DNA of 64,000 nucleotides from CAVVDT01 sp963747005 (GTDB taxonomy: Bacteria; Pseudomonadota; Alphaproteobacteria; Rhizobiales; Aestuariivirgaceae): positions 744,001 to 808,000 of the forward strand of contig CAVVDT010000008.1 of the NCBI GenBank assembly GCA_963747005.1. Direction: 5' to 3'. The notes beneath the pieces were generated by a model, which was not told where the DNA came from, did no database searches, and saw only the letters and a program-made list of their open reading frames with translations. Of the stretch, positions 17,446-26,581 are shown piece by piece. Both the position numbers and the translations under genes were made by a program. Each line of letters opens with the position of its first letter. Within the stretch, counting starts at the first letter, position 1.

Positions 17446-17846
17446 AAGCGCGCTGAGGCGGCCCGCTCGATGGCGGCGGTGACCAGCTTGTCGAGGCCGA
17501 GCGCATCGCGCAGCCGCGCCATGAAGCGCATTTCCTCGCCCCCCACCGCCAGGTCGGCCACCGCGATATCCACTGCCAGGGCATAGGCGGTCTCGCGCAA
17601 GCGTCCGGAAAGCGCCTCTGCCACGAGGCCGAGCAAAGCCTCCAGGCCGTCATCTTCCTGCAGGATGTCACCACATTCCTGCGCCACATGGGTGAGGCGT
17701 TCGGGATCGAAGTTGCGGAACACCGGCAGTCCCTGCACCAGCCGGCCGACCCGCATCATCTCCTTGTCGCCCATGCGCCCGTCGACCGCCGTCATGGTGA
17801 CCATGACATAGATGAGCGCCTGCTCGGGGCTGATGGTGTGTGCCAT
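17430..17846 (-). CDS. TerB-family (tellurite resistance-type) protein
   Basis: This 138-residue, all-helical acidic protein has the TerB metal-site-type pattern: AVDGRMGDKEMMRVG near the N-terminus (residues 20-34) and AVADLAVGGEEMRFMARL in the second half, followed by LGLDKLVTAAI. TerB-like domains occur in membrane-stress and phage-defence contexts, but many alphaproteobacteria carry a single copy as here with no ter operon. Role unknown. It sits 57 bases downstream of the helicase gene start-to-stop order on the minus strand and may be read after it. Confidence 0.75.
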   Translation of the reverse strand: MAHTISPEQALIYVMVTMTAVDGRMGDKEMMRVGRLVQGLPVFRNFDPERLTHVAQECGDILQEDDGLEALLGLVAEALSGRLRETAYALAVDIAVADLAVGGEEMRFMARLRDALGLDKLVTAAIERAASARFQTLN

Positions 17847-17903
17847 GAACTGTTCGTCTCCGGTCCTGAGCCTGATTGCAGGCGCTAGATAGGGTCTTGA
17901 GGG

Positions 17904-20717
17904 TCACTTGTGCAAGGGCTTGAGGAAATCCGCCACCGTGTCGATGGCCTCGATCAGACCGACGCGGGTGATGCCTACGCCATCGGGAAAGGCGGTCTGG
18001 AAGCGCGAGGCCAGGCGCGGGTCGAGGATCACGAAGACGCCGCGGTCGCCGGCCCGGCGGATGAGGCGTCCGAAACCCTGCCTGAGGCGCAGGCGCACCA
18101 CCATGTCCTGATAGGCATTGCCGCCGAACACCCCGCGCCGGGCGCGCTCGAGAATGGTCGGCTGCGGCCATGGCACCCGCTCCAGCACGATCAGCCTGAG
18201 CGATGAGCCCGGCACGTCCACCCCGTCGCGCATCGCATCGGTGCCGAGCAGGCAGGCATGCTCGTCGGCCCGGAACATGTCGACCAGGGTGCCCGGATCC
18301 ATGGGGTCGACGTGCTGGGCATAGAGGTTGAGGCCGGCGCGGGCCAGTGGCCTGACGATGCGGGTGTGCACCTGCCTGAGGCGGGCAATGGCGGTGAAGA
18401 GGCCCAGGCCCCCGCCGCCCGAGGCGAGGAACAGCTCGCGGTAGGCGGCCGACACCTGGTCGATATCGTCGCGCGCCACATCGTTGACCGCCAGTACCCG
18501 CGCCGAAGCCGGATAGTCGAAGGGCGATGAGTGGGTGGTACGGCGCACCGCATAGGGCAGATGCACCGCGCCAGTGCGCATCTCGGCGTTGCGCCAGTCC
18601 TCCGGTGCTTCGGGCGGGCGGTCCTTGAGGGTGGCCGAGGTGACGATGACACCATCGGCGCGCGAAAGCACCGTCGCCGCCAGCGGCTCGGTCGGATCGA
18701 GCCAGTGGCTATGCAGGCCGACGTCGAATTCACGGCCGAACTGATAATCGATGCCGAACCATTCGACAAAGCGCGGATCAGGGTCTTCCAGCAGCCGCCC
18801 CAGCATGTCGACGAAGCCGCCGATCATCAGTTCGCTACGCCTCAGGAGCGAGCGGGACAGGGCCTCGATGCGGGCGCGCTCGCTCGAATCGAGGTCGGCG
18901 GCGTCTGCATCGAGGCGCTTTGACAGATGGCGGGCGAGGGCGCTCATGGGGCGCTTCAGGTCGATGAGCAGGCCGGCCAGGTTGCCGGCCGCCTCCGCCA
19001 GCCCGTCGATGAACGGCCGGCAGTCGGTCTCCGCGGCATGGCCGCCGCGTGGCTCGGTGCGGGCGTGCACCTGTTGCGCAACCAGAGCCAGGAAGGCCTC
19101 GCTCGGCCCCTGCGGCTGGCCATTGGCGATGCGGTTCATCCAGCCGCCGGCGGGCAGCGAGAGCGCCTTGTCGAGCACCGTTTCGAGGTGTTGCTCGGCG
19201 GCTTCATCGTCGGAGATCAGATCGCCGAGGCGGTCGGCGAGGCCGCGCCCGCGCCTTCCCCGCCCCTCCGGCCCCCTGATCCAGCGCCTGAGTTCGGCTG
19301 TCTCCAGGCCGGTCAGGTGGGCGGAAAAGGCGCTGTCGGCCGCATCGAACAGGTGATGGCCCTCATCGAAGACGATGCGCGTGCGGCCCGGCGAGGCCTC
19401 CTGGTCTTCTTCCACGGCGGGTGTGCCCAATGCCTGATCGACGGCGATCTGGTGCAGGAGGAGGGCGTGGTTGGCGATGACGATATCGGCCTTGCGCGCC
19501 GCCCGTACCGTCTTTTCGATGAAGCATTTGCGGTAGTGGGCGCAGGCCGCGTAGATGCATTCCCCGCGCCGGTCGGTCAGGCCGAGGGCCATGGGGCTGA
19601 GGTTGCGCATCTCGCCCTCGCCCGACAGCGTCAGGACCCAGGCGGGAAAGTCGCCGCCCACCATGTCGCCGTCGCGGCTGAAGCGCGCCCAGCGGGTGAT
19701 GAGCGCCGCCATGAGGCTGCCGCGCGCGCTGCCGCCCATGCGACCGACCGCTTCCTGCAGATTGAGCAGGCAGAGATAGTTCTCCCTGCCCTTGCGTACC
19801 ACGATGCGGTGGCGCCGCTCGGCCGGATCGGGCACCAGGCGGCGGCTTTCCTGTTCGAGCTGGCGTTGCAGGTTCTTGGTATAGGTGGAAATCCACACCG
19901 GCGCCTGATTGCGCCTGGCCCACAGCCAGGCGGGTGCCAGATAGCCGAGCGTCTTGCCGAGACCGGTACCGGCCTCGGCCAGCAGGACGTGATTTTCGCT
20001 GCGGTTCCCGCGTGCCGCAAAGGCGCCCGCCGCCTCGCCGCAATAGGCCATCTGCTGCGGCCGCGCCTCCGCCTCCGGCCCGAGCAGGGTGGCGAGATAG
20101 GCTTGCGCCTCGCCGGGCTCCACCGGCTGATGGCTGCCGGGCGGGCGGGGTCCGTCGTCGGGCCAGTCCTCGATCCGGTCCCACACGTTGAGGCCGTTGG
20201 CGAAGGCGGGCGCTTCGGTGCCCGGCGAGCCCTGCCGGATGGCGTTGATCACCGCATCGGCCCATGGCCAGTTGGATCGCTGCAGGAAGGTCGCGACCTC
20301 CAGCGTCTCGCGCGGCGCCGCCAGATGCGGACTGGCGAGGCGTTCCAGGAGGTGGGCGACGAGACCCGGCATCGCGGCGGCGTCATCGCCGCTGGGGGAA
20401 AGGCCGAGGGCTGCGGAAAACCCCTTCACCGTGGGCGTCGCCATGACGGCGGGCAGGGTGAAGGCGAAGAGTTCGGCGACGTCGAAATGCCGCCGGGCAT
20501 GGGCGCCGGCGATCAACGCCCTCGCGGCATCGCCGGCATGGGCCAGCCGCTCGAACAGGTGCACCGCATGGCAGACCACATGCGGCGCCGCCGCCAGTCG
20601 TCGCAGCGCCTCATCGGCCGAAAGGAATTCGGAGGCGCCGTCCGGGGCGGCGACAATCGCCCCGATGCCGTCGGCCACGAGAAGGGGATGGGGCAATGGC
20701 GGCGCGGCGAGAGGCAT
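17904..20717 (-). CDS. ATP-dependent DNA helicase, DinG/XPD (Rad3) family
   Basis: This superfamily 2 helicase has 937 residues. Walker A is AEAGTGLGKT (about 247-256), Walker B is FDEGHHLFDAA (DEGH at 451-454). Motif VI is at LRQGFGRLIRRAGDRG near the C-terminus. Four Cys (316, 387, 392, 398) in YLCLLN and GECIYAACAHYRKCF are placed like the iron-sulfur cluster ligands of DinG and XPD. The first 230 residues resemble a decayed DnaQ-type exonuclease domain (AELFAFTLPA near residue 80), which is inference. DinG-type enzymes unwind R-loops, forks and G-quadruplexes with 5'-3' polarity. The long frames on the opposite strand are composition shadows. Confidence 0.9.
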   Translation of the reverse strand: MPLAAPPLPHPLLVADGIGAIVAAPDGASEFLSADEALRRLAAAPHVVCHAVHLFERLAHAGDAARALIAGAHARRHFDVAELFAFTLPAVMATPTVKGFSAALGLSPSGDDAAAMPGLVAHLLERLASPHLAAPRETLEVATFLQRSNWPWADAVINAIRQGSPGTEAPAFANGLNVWDRIEDWPDDGPRPPGSHQPVEPGEAQAYLATLLGPEAEARPQQMAYCGEAAGAFAARGNRSENHVLLAEAGTGLGKTLGYLAPAWLWARRNQAPVWISTYTKNLQRQLEQESRRLVPDPAERRHRIVVRKGRENYLCLLNLQEAVGRMGGSARGSLMAALITRWARFSRDGDMVGGDFPAWVLTLSGEGEMRNLSPMALGLTDRRGECIYAACAHYRKCFIEKTVRAARKADIVIANHALLLHQIAVDQALGTPAVEEDQEASPGRTRIVFDEGHHLFDAADSAFSAHLTGLETAELRRWIRGPEGRGRRGRGLADRLGDLISDDEAAEQHLETVLDKALSLPAGGWMNRIANGQPQGPSEAFLALVAQQVHARTEPRGGHAAETDCRPFIDGLAEAAGNLAGLLIDLKRPMSALARHLSKRLDADAADLDSSERARIEALSRSLLRRSELMIGGFVDMLGRLLEDPDPRFVEWFGIDYQFGREFDVGLHSHWLDPTEPLAATVLSRADGVIVTSATLKDRPPEAPEDWRNAEMRTGAVHLPYAVRRTTHSSPFDYPASARVLAVNDVARDDIDQVSAAYRELFLASGGGGLGLFTAIARLRQVHTRIVRPLARAGLNLYAQHVDPMDPGTLVDMFRADEHACLLGTDAMRDGVDVPGSSLRLIVLERVPWPQPTILERARRGVFGGNAYQDMVVRLRLRQGFGRLIRRAGDRGVFVILDPRLASRFQTAFPDGVGITRVGLIEAIDTVADFLKPLHK

Positions 20718-20878
20718 GATCGGGGCTGAAAGGTATCCGGCGTTCGCGACTCAAAAGGGGGAAGGGCCGAAGCCTAGGCTGCGGCGGTGCCCTTGGCGAG
20801 AGGCTTGCGGCTTGTACTCCTACGGCCATGCGCCCTATAGGGATGTCTCCCGACGATGGATGTGAGCGAGAAGCCTTG

Positions 20879-22516
20879 ATGACGGCCACCGATGATGAGC
20901 GGCGCGAAGCCGAAACCAGCCGCGCCTGGCCCTTCGAGGAAGCGCGCAAGCTCGCCGAGCGCATCAACAGGCGCTCCACCGCGCCGAAAGAAGTCTTGTT
21001 CGAGACCGGCTACGGGCCGTCCGGCCTTCCCCATATCGGTACCTTCGGCGAGGTCGCCCGCACCTCCATGGTGCGCCACGCCTTTTCGTTGCTGAGCGCG
21101 GTCCCCACCCGCATCCTGTGCTTTTCCGACGACATGGACGGGTTGCGCAAGGTGCCCGACAACATCCCCAACAAGGAGATGGTGGCGAAATACCTCGGTA
21201 TGCCGCTTACCCGCATTCCCGATCCGTTCGGCAAATATGAAAGCTTCGGCCATCACAACAATGCCATGCTGCGCTCGTTCCTCGACCGCTTCGGCTTCGA
21301 CTACGAGTTCGCCTCCTCGAGCGACTACTATGCCTCCGGCCGCTTCGATGCCGCGCTGCGGCGCATGCTGGAACGCTTCGATGAGGTGATGGCGATCATG
21401 CTGCCGTCGCTGCGCGCCGAGCGGGCGCAGACCTATTCGCCCTTCCTGCCCATCCATCCCGAAACCGGCCAGGTGATGCAGGTGGCGGTCGATGAATGCA
21501 ACCCCGGCGCCGGCACCATCATGTGGCAGGATCCCGAAAGCGGCAGACGCTTCGAGACACCGGTCACCGGCGGGCACTGCAAGCTGCAATGGAAGCCCGA
21601 CTGGGGCATGCGCTGGTATGCGCTCGGCGTCGATTACGAGATGTCGGGCAAGGACCTCATCGATTCGGTGAAGCTGTCGGGCCGGATCTGCCGGGCGCTG
21701 GGGGCTGAGCCGCCCGAAGGCTTCAATTACGAGCTGTTCCTCGACGAGACGGGGCAGAAGATCTCCAAGTCGAAGGGCAACGGCCTCACCATCGACGACT
21801 GGCTCGCCTATGCCAGCCCGGAAAGCCTCGAGCTCTTCATGTACCACAAGCCACGCGAGGCCAAGCGGCTCTATTTCGATGTCATCCCGCGCGCCGTGGA
21901 CGAATATTTCGCCCATCTTTCGGCCTATGACCACCAGAATGAAAAGCAGCGCCTCTCCAACCCGGTTTGGCACATTCATGGCGGCAAGCCGCGCACCGTC
22001 GACATGCCAGTGAGCTTTGCGCTGCTGCTCAACCTTGCCGCCGTCGCCAATGCCGAGAGCAAGGATGTGTTGTGGGGCTTCATTCGCCGCTACAGGCCGG
22101 GGGTATCGCCGCAAAACCATCCCGTTCTCGATGAACTGGCCGGCTATGCCATTCGCTACTTCAAGGATTTCGTGAAGCCGCGGAAGCGCTATCGGCTGGC
22201 GGATGAGGGCGAGCGCGCAGCGCTTGAAGATCTCTCCGCTGCGCTGGCGGCCCTGCCGGACGATGCGACCTCGGAGGCCATCCAGGTGGCGGTCTATGAT
22301 GTCGGACGGCGCGACCCCTACAAGACCATTCTGAAGGACGGCTCGACCGGGGTGGCGCATGCCTGGTTCAATGCCCTCTACCAGATCCTGCTGGGCGAGG
22401 AGAAGGGCCCGCGCTTCGGCTCCTTCGTGGCGCTTTACGGCATCGCCGAGACCCGCAACCTCATTGCGCGGGCACTCGCCGGCGAACTGGTGAAGGCTGC
22501 CGAAAGACCGGCCTGA
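20879..22516 (+). CDS. lysK: lysyl-tRNA synthetase, class I
   Basis: This is a cytoplasmic class I LysRS of 545 residues, the type used by alphaproteobacteria, spirochaetes and archaea instead of class II LysS. The HIGH-type motif is seen at PHIG (51-54) within GYGPSGLPHIGTFGE and the KMSKS loop at KISKS (294-298) in TGQKISKSKGNG. The start at 20879 is preferred over the in-frame ATG at 20828 because GAGAAG precedes it and family members begin close to this point. It lies divergently from the helicase and converges with the S24-type repressor with 15 bases between stops. Confidence 0.95.
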   Translation: MTATDDERREAETSRAWPFEEARKLAERINRRSTAPKEVLFETGYGPSGLPHIGTFGEVARTSMVRHAFSLLSAVPTRILCFSDDMDGLRKVPDNIPNKEMVAKYLGMPLTRIPDPFGKYESFGHHNNAMLRSFLDRFGFDYEFASSSDYYASGRFDAALRRMLERFDEVMAIMLPSLRAERAQTYSPFLPIHPETGQVMQVAVDECNPGAGTIMWQDPESGRRFETPVTGGHCKLQWKPDWGMRWYALGVDYEMSGKDLIDSVKLSGRICRALGAEPPEGFNYELFLDETGQKISKSKGNGLTIDDWLAYASPESLELFMYHKPREAKRLYFDVIPRAVDEYFAHLSAYDHQNEKQRLSNPVWHIHGGKPRTVDMPVSFALLLNLAAVANAESKDVLWGFIRRYRPGVSPQNHPVLDELAGYAIRYFKDFVKPRKRYRLADEGERAALEDLSAALAALPDDATSEAIQVAVYDVGRRDPYKTILKDGSTGVAHAWFNALYQILLGEEKGPRFGSFVALYGIAETRNLIARALAGELVKAAERPA

Positions 22517-22531
22517 GTCATAGCAACGGCT

Positions 22532-23167
22532 TTATTGGCTCACCCACACGATACGGGCAATCCACACCGTTTCCTCAATCGGCAGCGAGATGGTGGCGTG
22601 CTCGGGATTGAAGGACGAAAGGTCGACCGTCTTGGCGGTCTGGCGCTCCAGCACCTTGGCCAAGACCTCGCCCGAGCGGGTGCGCACCACCACCCGGTCG
22701 CCGCGCCGCGGCTGTGAGTTCGGCGACACGATGACGATGTCGCCGTTGCGATAGACCGGCTCCATGGAGTTGCCGGTGATCTCCAGCGCGTAGGCGTTCT
22801 CGTCCTGGACGCCGGGAAAGCCGATCTCGTCCCACGCGCCGCCGGTCGGAAAGCCGGCATCGTCGAAAAAGCCGCCGGCGCCGGCCTGGGCAAGGCCGAT
22901 GAGGGGAATGGTCTTGACCGGCATCGAATCCGCCCCCGCCCCCGCCAGCACGGCGACGAATTCATCGAGCCGGGTGCTGGAGGCCTCCAGCACCCGCGCC
23001 AGGCTCTCCGTCGTCGGCCAGCGCTTGCGGCCGTCGGGCGAAATCCGCTTGGACTTGTTGAAGGACGTGGCGTCGAGCCCGGCCTTCTTGGCCAGCGCCG
23101 ACGTCGACATGTGGCAGCGCTCGGCGATGGTGTCGATCGCCTGCCAGATTTGCCGATGGGTGAACAT
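22532..23167 (-). CDS. XRE/S24 (LexA-like) transcriptional repressor
   Basis: The N-terminal helix-turn-helix (ALAKKAGLDATSFNKSKR) is followed by an S24 peptidase-type domain: ITGNSMEPVYRNGDIVIV carries the nucleophilic Ser and GDRVVVRTRSGEVLAKVL the general-base Lys. This is the architecture of cI/LexA-like repressors and of chromosomal stress regulators. The ATG at 23167 is used because a GAGAGG lies upstream; a GTG at 23194 is in frame but has no ribosome binding site. No prophage genes are near. An A+T-rich patch (23,195-23,240) directly upstream is the likely promoter and self-operator. Confidence 0.85.
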   Translation of the reverse strand: MFTHRQIWQAIDTIAERCHMSTSALAKKAGLDATSFNKSKRISPDGRKRWPTTESLARVLEASSTRLDEFVAVLAGAGADSMPVKTIPLIGLAQAGAGGFFDDAGFPTGGAWDEIGFPGVQDENAYALEITGNSMEPVYRNGDIVIVSPNSQPRRGDRVVVRTRSGEVLAKVLERQTAKTVDLSSFNPEHATISLPIEETVWIARIVWVSQ

Positions 23168-23421
23168 TGGGAGTGTCGCCTCTCGATCAGTCACATAAGA
23201 AATTAAACATATACGCCTTTAGTAGGAAAACAATACCGAATGACGGACTGCAGTTCAATATATCCCCGCACTCCCGATTTGCAATGACGATCCGCCCACT
23301 GTTTCGCCGGGCGGTAGTGCCCCGGTAGGGCTCGCGGCGGCCGGTCATCCGCAGCCGGTCTTTCCGGCATGGCCGGCAGCGCTATCCAGCCGGCGCCCAA
23401 ATGCGCTATAGGCTGAAAATC

Positions 23422-23775
23422 ATGGCGAGCGCGAACGTCATCTACAAGATCGTCGAGGCGGCGGACTGGCAACGGGCCGTGGCCGCCGGGTCCTACGACG
23501 GCTCCGCCGATGACCGCCGCGACGGGTTCATCCACTTGTCAGCCGGTCCTCAAGTGGCGGGCACGCTTGGCCGGCATTTCGCCGCAAAGACGGGTCTTGT
23601 GCTGGTTGCGCTCCGCACCGCCGACTGCGGGGCAGCGCTGAAATGGGAAGCCTCGCGCGGCGGCGATCTGTTTCCGCATTATTATGGACGCCTCGATCCC
23701 GCCCTTGCCTTGTGGACGCGCCCCGTCGGCGATGGTGAACCACGGGTGCTGCCGCCGCTGGAGCCCGAGGCATGA
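23422..23775 (+). CDS. DUF952 family protein
   Basis: A protein of about 117 residues with the DUF952 signature: VIYKIVEAADWQRA at the start, DGFIHLSAGPQVAGTL in the centre and LKWEASRGGDLFPHYYGRL near the end. The fold is related to ADP-ribosyl-transferase-like KptA/PARP scaffolds in some classifications, but no biochemical function is established. The ATG at 23422 gives the normal family N-terminus; 23401 is an alternative. The stop overlaps the pyrD start (ATGA), so the two are translationally coupled, a pairing commonly seen in alphaproteobacteria. Confidence 0.8.
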   Translation: MASANVIYKIVEAADWQRAVAAGSYDGSADDRRDGFIHLSAGPQVAGTLGRHFAAKTGLVLVALRTADCGAALKWEASRGGDLFPHYYGRLDPALALWTRPVGDGEPRVLPPLEPEA

Positions 23776-24863
23776 CGGCGCTGTTTGATCTGGCGCGGCC
23801 ACTGCTGCACCGGCTCGATCCCGAAACCGCCCATCGCTTGACGATCACCGGGCTGAAGACGGGGATGCTGCCTGGACCGGGTCCGCTGCGGGCCCAAGGG
23901 CTCGAACAGCATCTCTTCGACCTCGACTTTCCCAATCCGGTGGGTCTGGCGGCGGGTTTCGACAAGAACGCCGAGGTGCCCGACGCCATGCTGGCACAAG
24001 GCTTCGGCTTCGTCGAGGTGGGCTCCGTCACCCCGCGCCCGCAGGCCGGCAACCCGCGTCCGCGCCTTTTTCGCCTCACCGAGGATGAGGCCGTGATCAA
24101 CCGCATGGGCTTCAACAACGAAGGGGCCGACGCGGTGAAGGCACAGCTCGCCGCAAGGGCCGGGCGCGGCGGCATTGTCGGCATCAATATCGGCGCCAAC
24201 AAGGAGTCAACCGACCGCATCGAGGATTATGCGGCGGGGGTCGATGCCTTCAACGGACTGGCGAGCTACCTGGTGGTGAATGTGTCGTCGCCCAATACGG
24301 CGGGTCTGCGAGCCTTGCAGTCGGCGGGTGAACTGGAGCACCTGCTGGCGCGCGTCGACTTCGCGCGCGAGGCCGCGGCGTCACGCGACGGGCGCCGGGC
24401 CCCGCTGCTGCTCAAGATCGCCCCCGACCTTGGCGACGACGAACTGGCCGACATCGCCCGTGTCGCAACCGCCGGCGGCATCGACGGCATGATCATCTCC
24501 AACACCACCATCACCCGGCCGCTGCTGCGCTCGCGGTTTGCGGGCGAGCAGGGGGGCCTTTCCGGGCGGCCGCTGTTCGACCTCGCTACGAGGCAGCTTG
24601 CGCGCATTTATGGACTGACTGGCGGCCGCCTGCCGCTCATCGGCGTCGGCGGCATTTCATCGCCCGACGATGCCTGGGAAAAGGTGCGCGCCGGGGCGAG
24701 CCTGGTTCAGCTTTATTCCGCCCTCGTCTATCACGGCCCGGGCCTGGTGGCCGACATCGTGGCGGGCCTTGCCGCCCGCCTTGCCGAAAGCGGCCATGCA
24801 CGGCTTGCCGAAGTGGTGGGCTCCGGCGTGGCGGAGTGGAAATTGAGGAGACAAGGCGAATGA
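23772..24863 (+). CDS. pyrD: dihydroorotate dehydrogenase (quinone), class 2
   Basis: Membrane-associated class 2 DHODH, 363 residues, oxidises dihydroorotate to orotate in pyrimidine synthesis and passes electrons through FMN to quinone. An N-terminal helical extension (LFDLARPLLHRLDPETAHRL) typical of class 2 is present. FMN and substrate motifs include PVGLAAGFDKNAEV, NRMGFNNEG, GINIGANK, VVNVSSPNTAGLR (catalytic Ser near 172-173), DGMIISNTT and IGVGGISSPDDAWEK. It overlaps DUF952 upstream and arsC downstream by ATGA junctions, so all three form one operon. Confidence 0.95.
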   Translation: MTALFDLARPLLHRLDPETAHRLTITGLKTGMLPGPGPLRAQGLEQHLFDLDFPNPVGLAAGFDKNAEVPDAMLAQGFGFVEVGSVTPRPQAGNPRPRLFRLTEDEAVINRMGFNNEGADAVKAQLAARAGRGGIVGINIGANKESTDRIEDYAAGVDAFNGLASYLVVNVSSPNTAGLRALQSAGELEHLLARVDFAREAAASRDGRRAPLLLKIAPDLGDDELADIARVATAGGIDGMIISNTTITRPLLRSRFAGEQGGLSGRPLFDLATRQLARIYGLTGGRLPLIGVGGISSPDDAWEKVRAGASLVQLYSALVYHGPGLVADIVAGLAARLAESGHARLAEVVGSGVAEWKLRRQGE

Positions 24864-25210
24864 GCATCATCATCTGGCACAACCCGCGCTGCTCGACCTC
24901 GCGCAAGACGCTGGCAATCCTGCGCGATCGCGGTATCGAGCCGGAGATCAGGGACTATCTGAAGGTTCCGCCGTCAGCGGCCGAACTGAAGGCGGTGGTG
25001 ACCAAGCTCGGCAAGCCGGCCGCCGCCCTCATCCGGCGCAAGGAAAAGGCTGCCCTCAAGGAGGCCGGGCTCGACGCCGGATCGCCCACCGAAGCCGACT
25101 ATATCGCGGCCATGGTCCGTTTTCCGGTGCTGATCGAGCGCCCGGTGGTGATTTGCAATGGCAAGGCTGCCCTCGGCCGCCCGCCGGAAGCGGTGCTGGC
25201 GATCCTTTGA
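24860..25210 (+). CDS. arsC: arsenate reductase, ArsC/Spx glutaredoxin-like family
   Basis: A 116-residue thioredoxin-fold protein with IIWHNPRCSTSRKTL (catalytic Cys11), RDYLKVPPSAAEL, LIRRKEKA and the C-terminal LIERPVVI signature of the ArsC family. The classical enzyme uses glutathione and glutaredoxin to reduce arsenate. No arsR, arsB or acr3 gene is nearby, and copies coupled to housekeeping genes may have other thiol functions. The ATG overlaps the pyrD stop. A second, unrelated arsenate reductase type is encoded at 56,829. Confidence 0.85.
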   Translation: MSIIIWHNPRCSTSRKTLAILRDRGIEPEIRDYLKVPPSAAELKAVVTKLGKPAAALIRRKEKAALKEAGLDAGSPTEADYIAAMVRFPVLIERPVVICNGKAALGRPPEAVLAIL

Positions 25211-25213
25211 GGC

Positions 25214-26536
25214 TCAAGGCGCGAAGACGTCGTGCTCCAGCGCCGGCAGCCGCATTCCGAGGGTGACCCCGCGCATGACGAAGAACACGATGAGTGCCAG
25301 CCACAGGCCGGCATTGCCCATGAGCGCCAGAAGAGCATAGCCGCTGACGAGGAATACCGTCACGCTCACCAGCATCATGTTGCGCATGTCGCGGGTGCGC
25401 GTCGCGCCGATGAAGATGCCGTCGAGCTGGAAGCAGGCCGCCCCGAGAAACGGTGTGAGCGCCGCCAGCATCAGGTAATGCCCGGCCATGGCGCGCACCG
25501 CTTCATTGACGGTCATGACGGCGATCAGCCGGGGACCGAAACCGGCAATGGCGAGGCTGACGGCGGCGGCAACCACCAGCGCCCACAGCGACGAAATGCG
25601 GATGCCGAGACGGTAGCGCTCCCTGTCGCCGGCGCCGACCGACTGGCCGGTGAGGGTTTCCGCGGCATGGGCGAAGCCGTCGATGAGGAAAGCGCCGAGC
25701 GTGAAGAACTGCATCAGGATGGCGTTGGCGGCCACCACCGTGTCCGACACCCGGGCACCCTGCGCGGTAAACCAGGAAAAGGCGAAGGTGAGGCAGACGG
25801 TGCGTACCATGATATCGGCGTTAACCCCGAGCATGTTCTTCATGCGGGCGCGATCGAGCGCCTGGGCGAACGACGGCTTTGCCCCGAGACGGGACATGGT
25901 GCGCCACAGCACGACCCCACCCGCCAGCGCCGCGGTCACTTCGGCGATCAGTGTGCCGTAGCCGATGCCGGCGGTCGCCATGCCGAAGCCGAGAACGAAC
26001 AGCGCATCCAGCGCCATGTTGGTGAGGTTGAGCAGCAGTTGCAGCGCAAAGGCAGTGCGCATGGCGCCGATGCCGATGAACCAGCCGAGAAAGGCATAGT
26101 TGGCCAGCGCGAACGGCGCCGACCAGATGCGGATATTGAAATAGATGCGCGCCTGGCGCTCGATCTCGGGCGAAGCCTCGATGAGGCGGAAGGCAATCAT
26201 GGCGATGAGCGGGGCAACGATCAGCAGGGCAACCCCGATGGTGGCGGCGATGATCAGGGCGCGCAATGCCACGGCGGCCAGTTCGTCGCTGTTACCGGCC
26301 CCGTAGGCCTGGGCCGCCAGTCCCCCGGTGCCCATGCGCAGGAAGCCGAAGCCCCAATAGGCGAAGGAGAAGATGAGGGTGCCCACCGCCACGGCGCCGA
26401 TGTAATAGGATTGCGGCAACTGGCCGATGACCGTGGTATCGACGATGCCGATCAGTGGCTCGGAGACGTTGGCCAGCATGATCGGCAAGGCCAGCGCCAG
26501 GACCGAGCGGTGATCGACGGGAATGAGCCGGGACAT
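25214..26536 (-). CDS. MATE-family efflux transporter (DinF-like)
   Basis: Inner-membrane antiporter of about 440 residues with twelve hydrophobic segments. The first reads VLALALPIMLANVSEPLIGI with VDTTVIGQL following, matching the DinF branch of the MATE family; GTGGLAAQAYGAGN and SVGAGDRERYRLGI are loop patterns in the two halves. MATE pumps expel drugs or toxic metabolites by Na+ or H+ antiport. Substrate cannot be predicted. It converges with arsC at four bases and is divergent from the Lhr helicase gene, sharing a short promoter region near 26,540-26,580. Confidence 0.9.
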   Translation of the reverse strand: MSRLIPVDHRSVLALALPIMLANVSEPLIGIVDTTVIGQLPQSYYIGAVAVGTLIFSFAYWGFGFLRMGTGGLAAQAYGAGNSDELAAVALRALIIAATIGVALLIVAPLIAMIAFRLIEASPEIERQARIYFNIRIWSAPFALANYAFLGWFIGIGAMRTAFALQLLLNLTNMALDALFVLGFGMATAGIGYGTLIAEVTAALAGGVVLWRTMSRLGAKPSFAQALDRARMKNMLGVNADIMVRTVCLTFAFSWFTAQGARVSDTVVAANAILMQFFTLGAFLIDGFAHAAETLTGQSVGAGDRERYRLGIRISSLWALVVAAAVSLAIAGFGPRLIAVMTVNEAVRAMAGHYLMLAALTPFLGAACFQLDGIFIGATRTRDMRNMMLVSVTVFLVSGYALLALMGNAGLWLALIVFFVMRGVTLGMRLPALEHDVFAP

Positions 26537-26581
26537 GGGACAAGGGGGATGGGGTGGGTGATTGACGCGGACGCATAGGCG

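Noticed and set aside
18927..20729. 600-codon open frame on the plus strand opposite the helicase gene
   Set aside because: Long antisense frames are expected in high-G+C coding DNA. The translation is Arg/Gly/His/Ala-rich without any domain motif, while the minus-strand frame carries all helicase motifs.
20774..22360. 528-codon frame on the minus strand opposite lysK
   Set aside because: Antisense shadow; no domain pattern, and the plus strand encodes a full class I LysRS.
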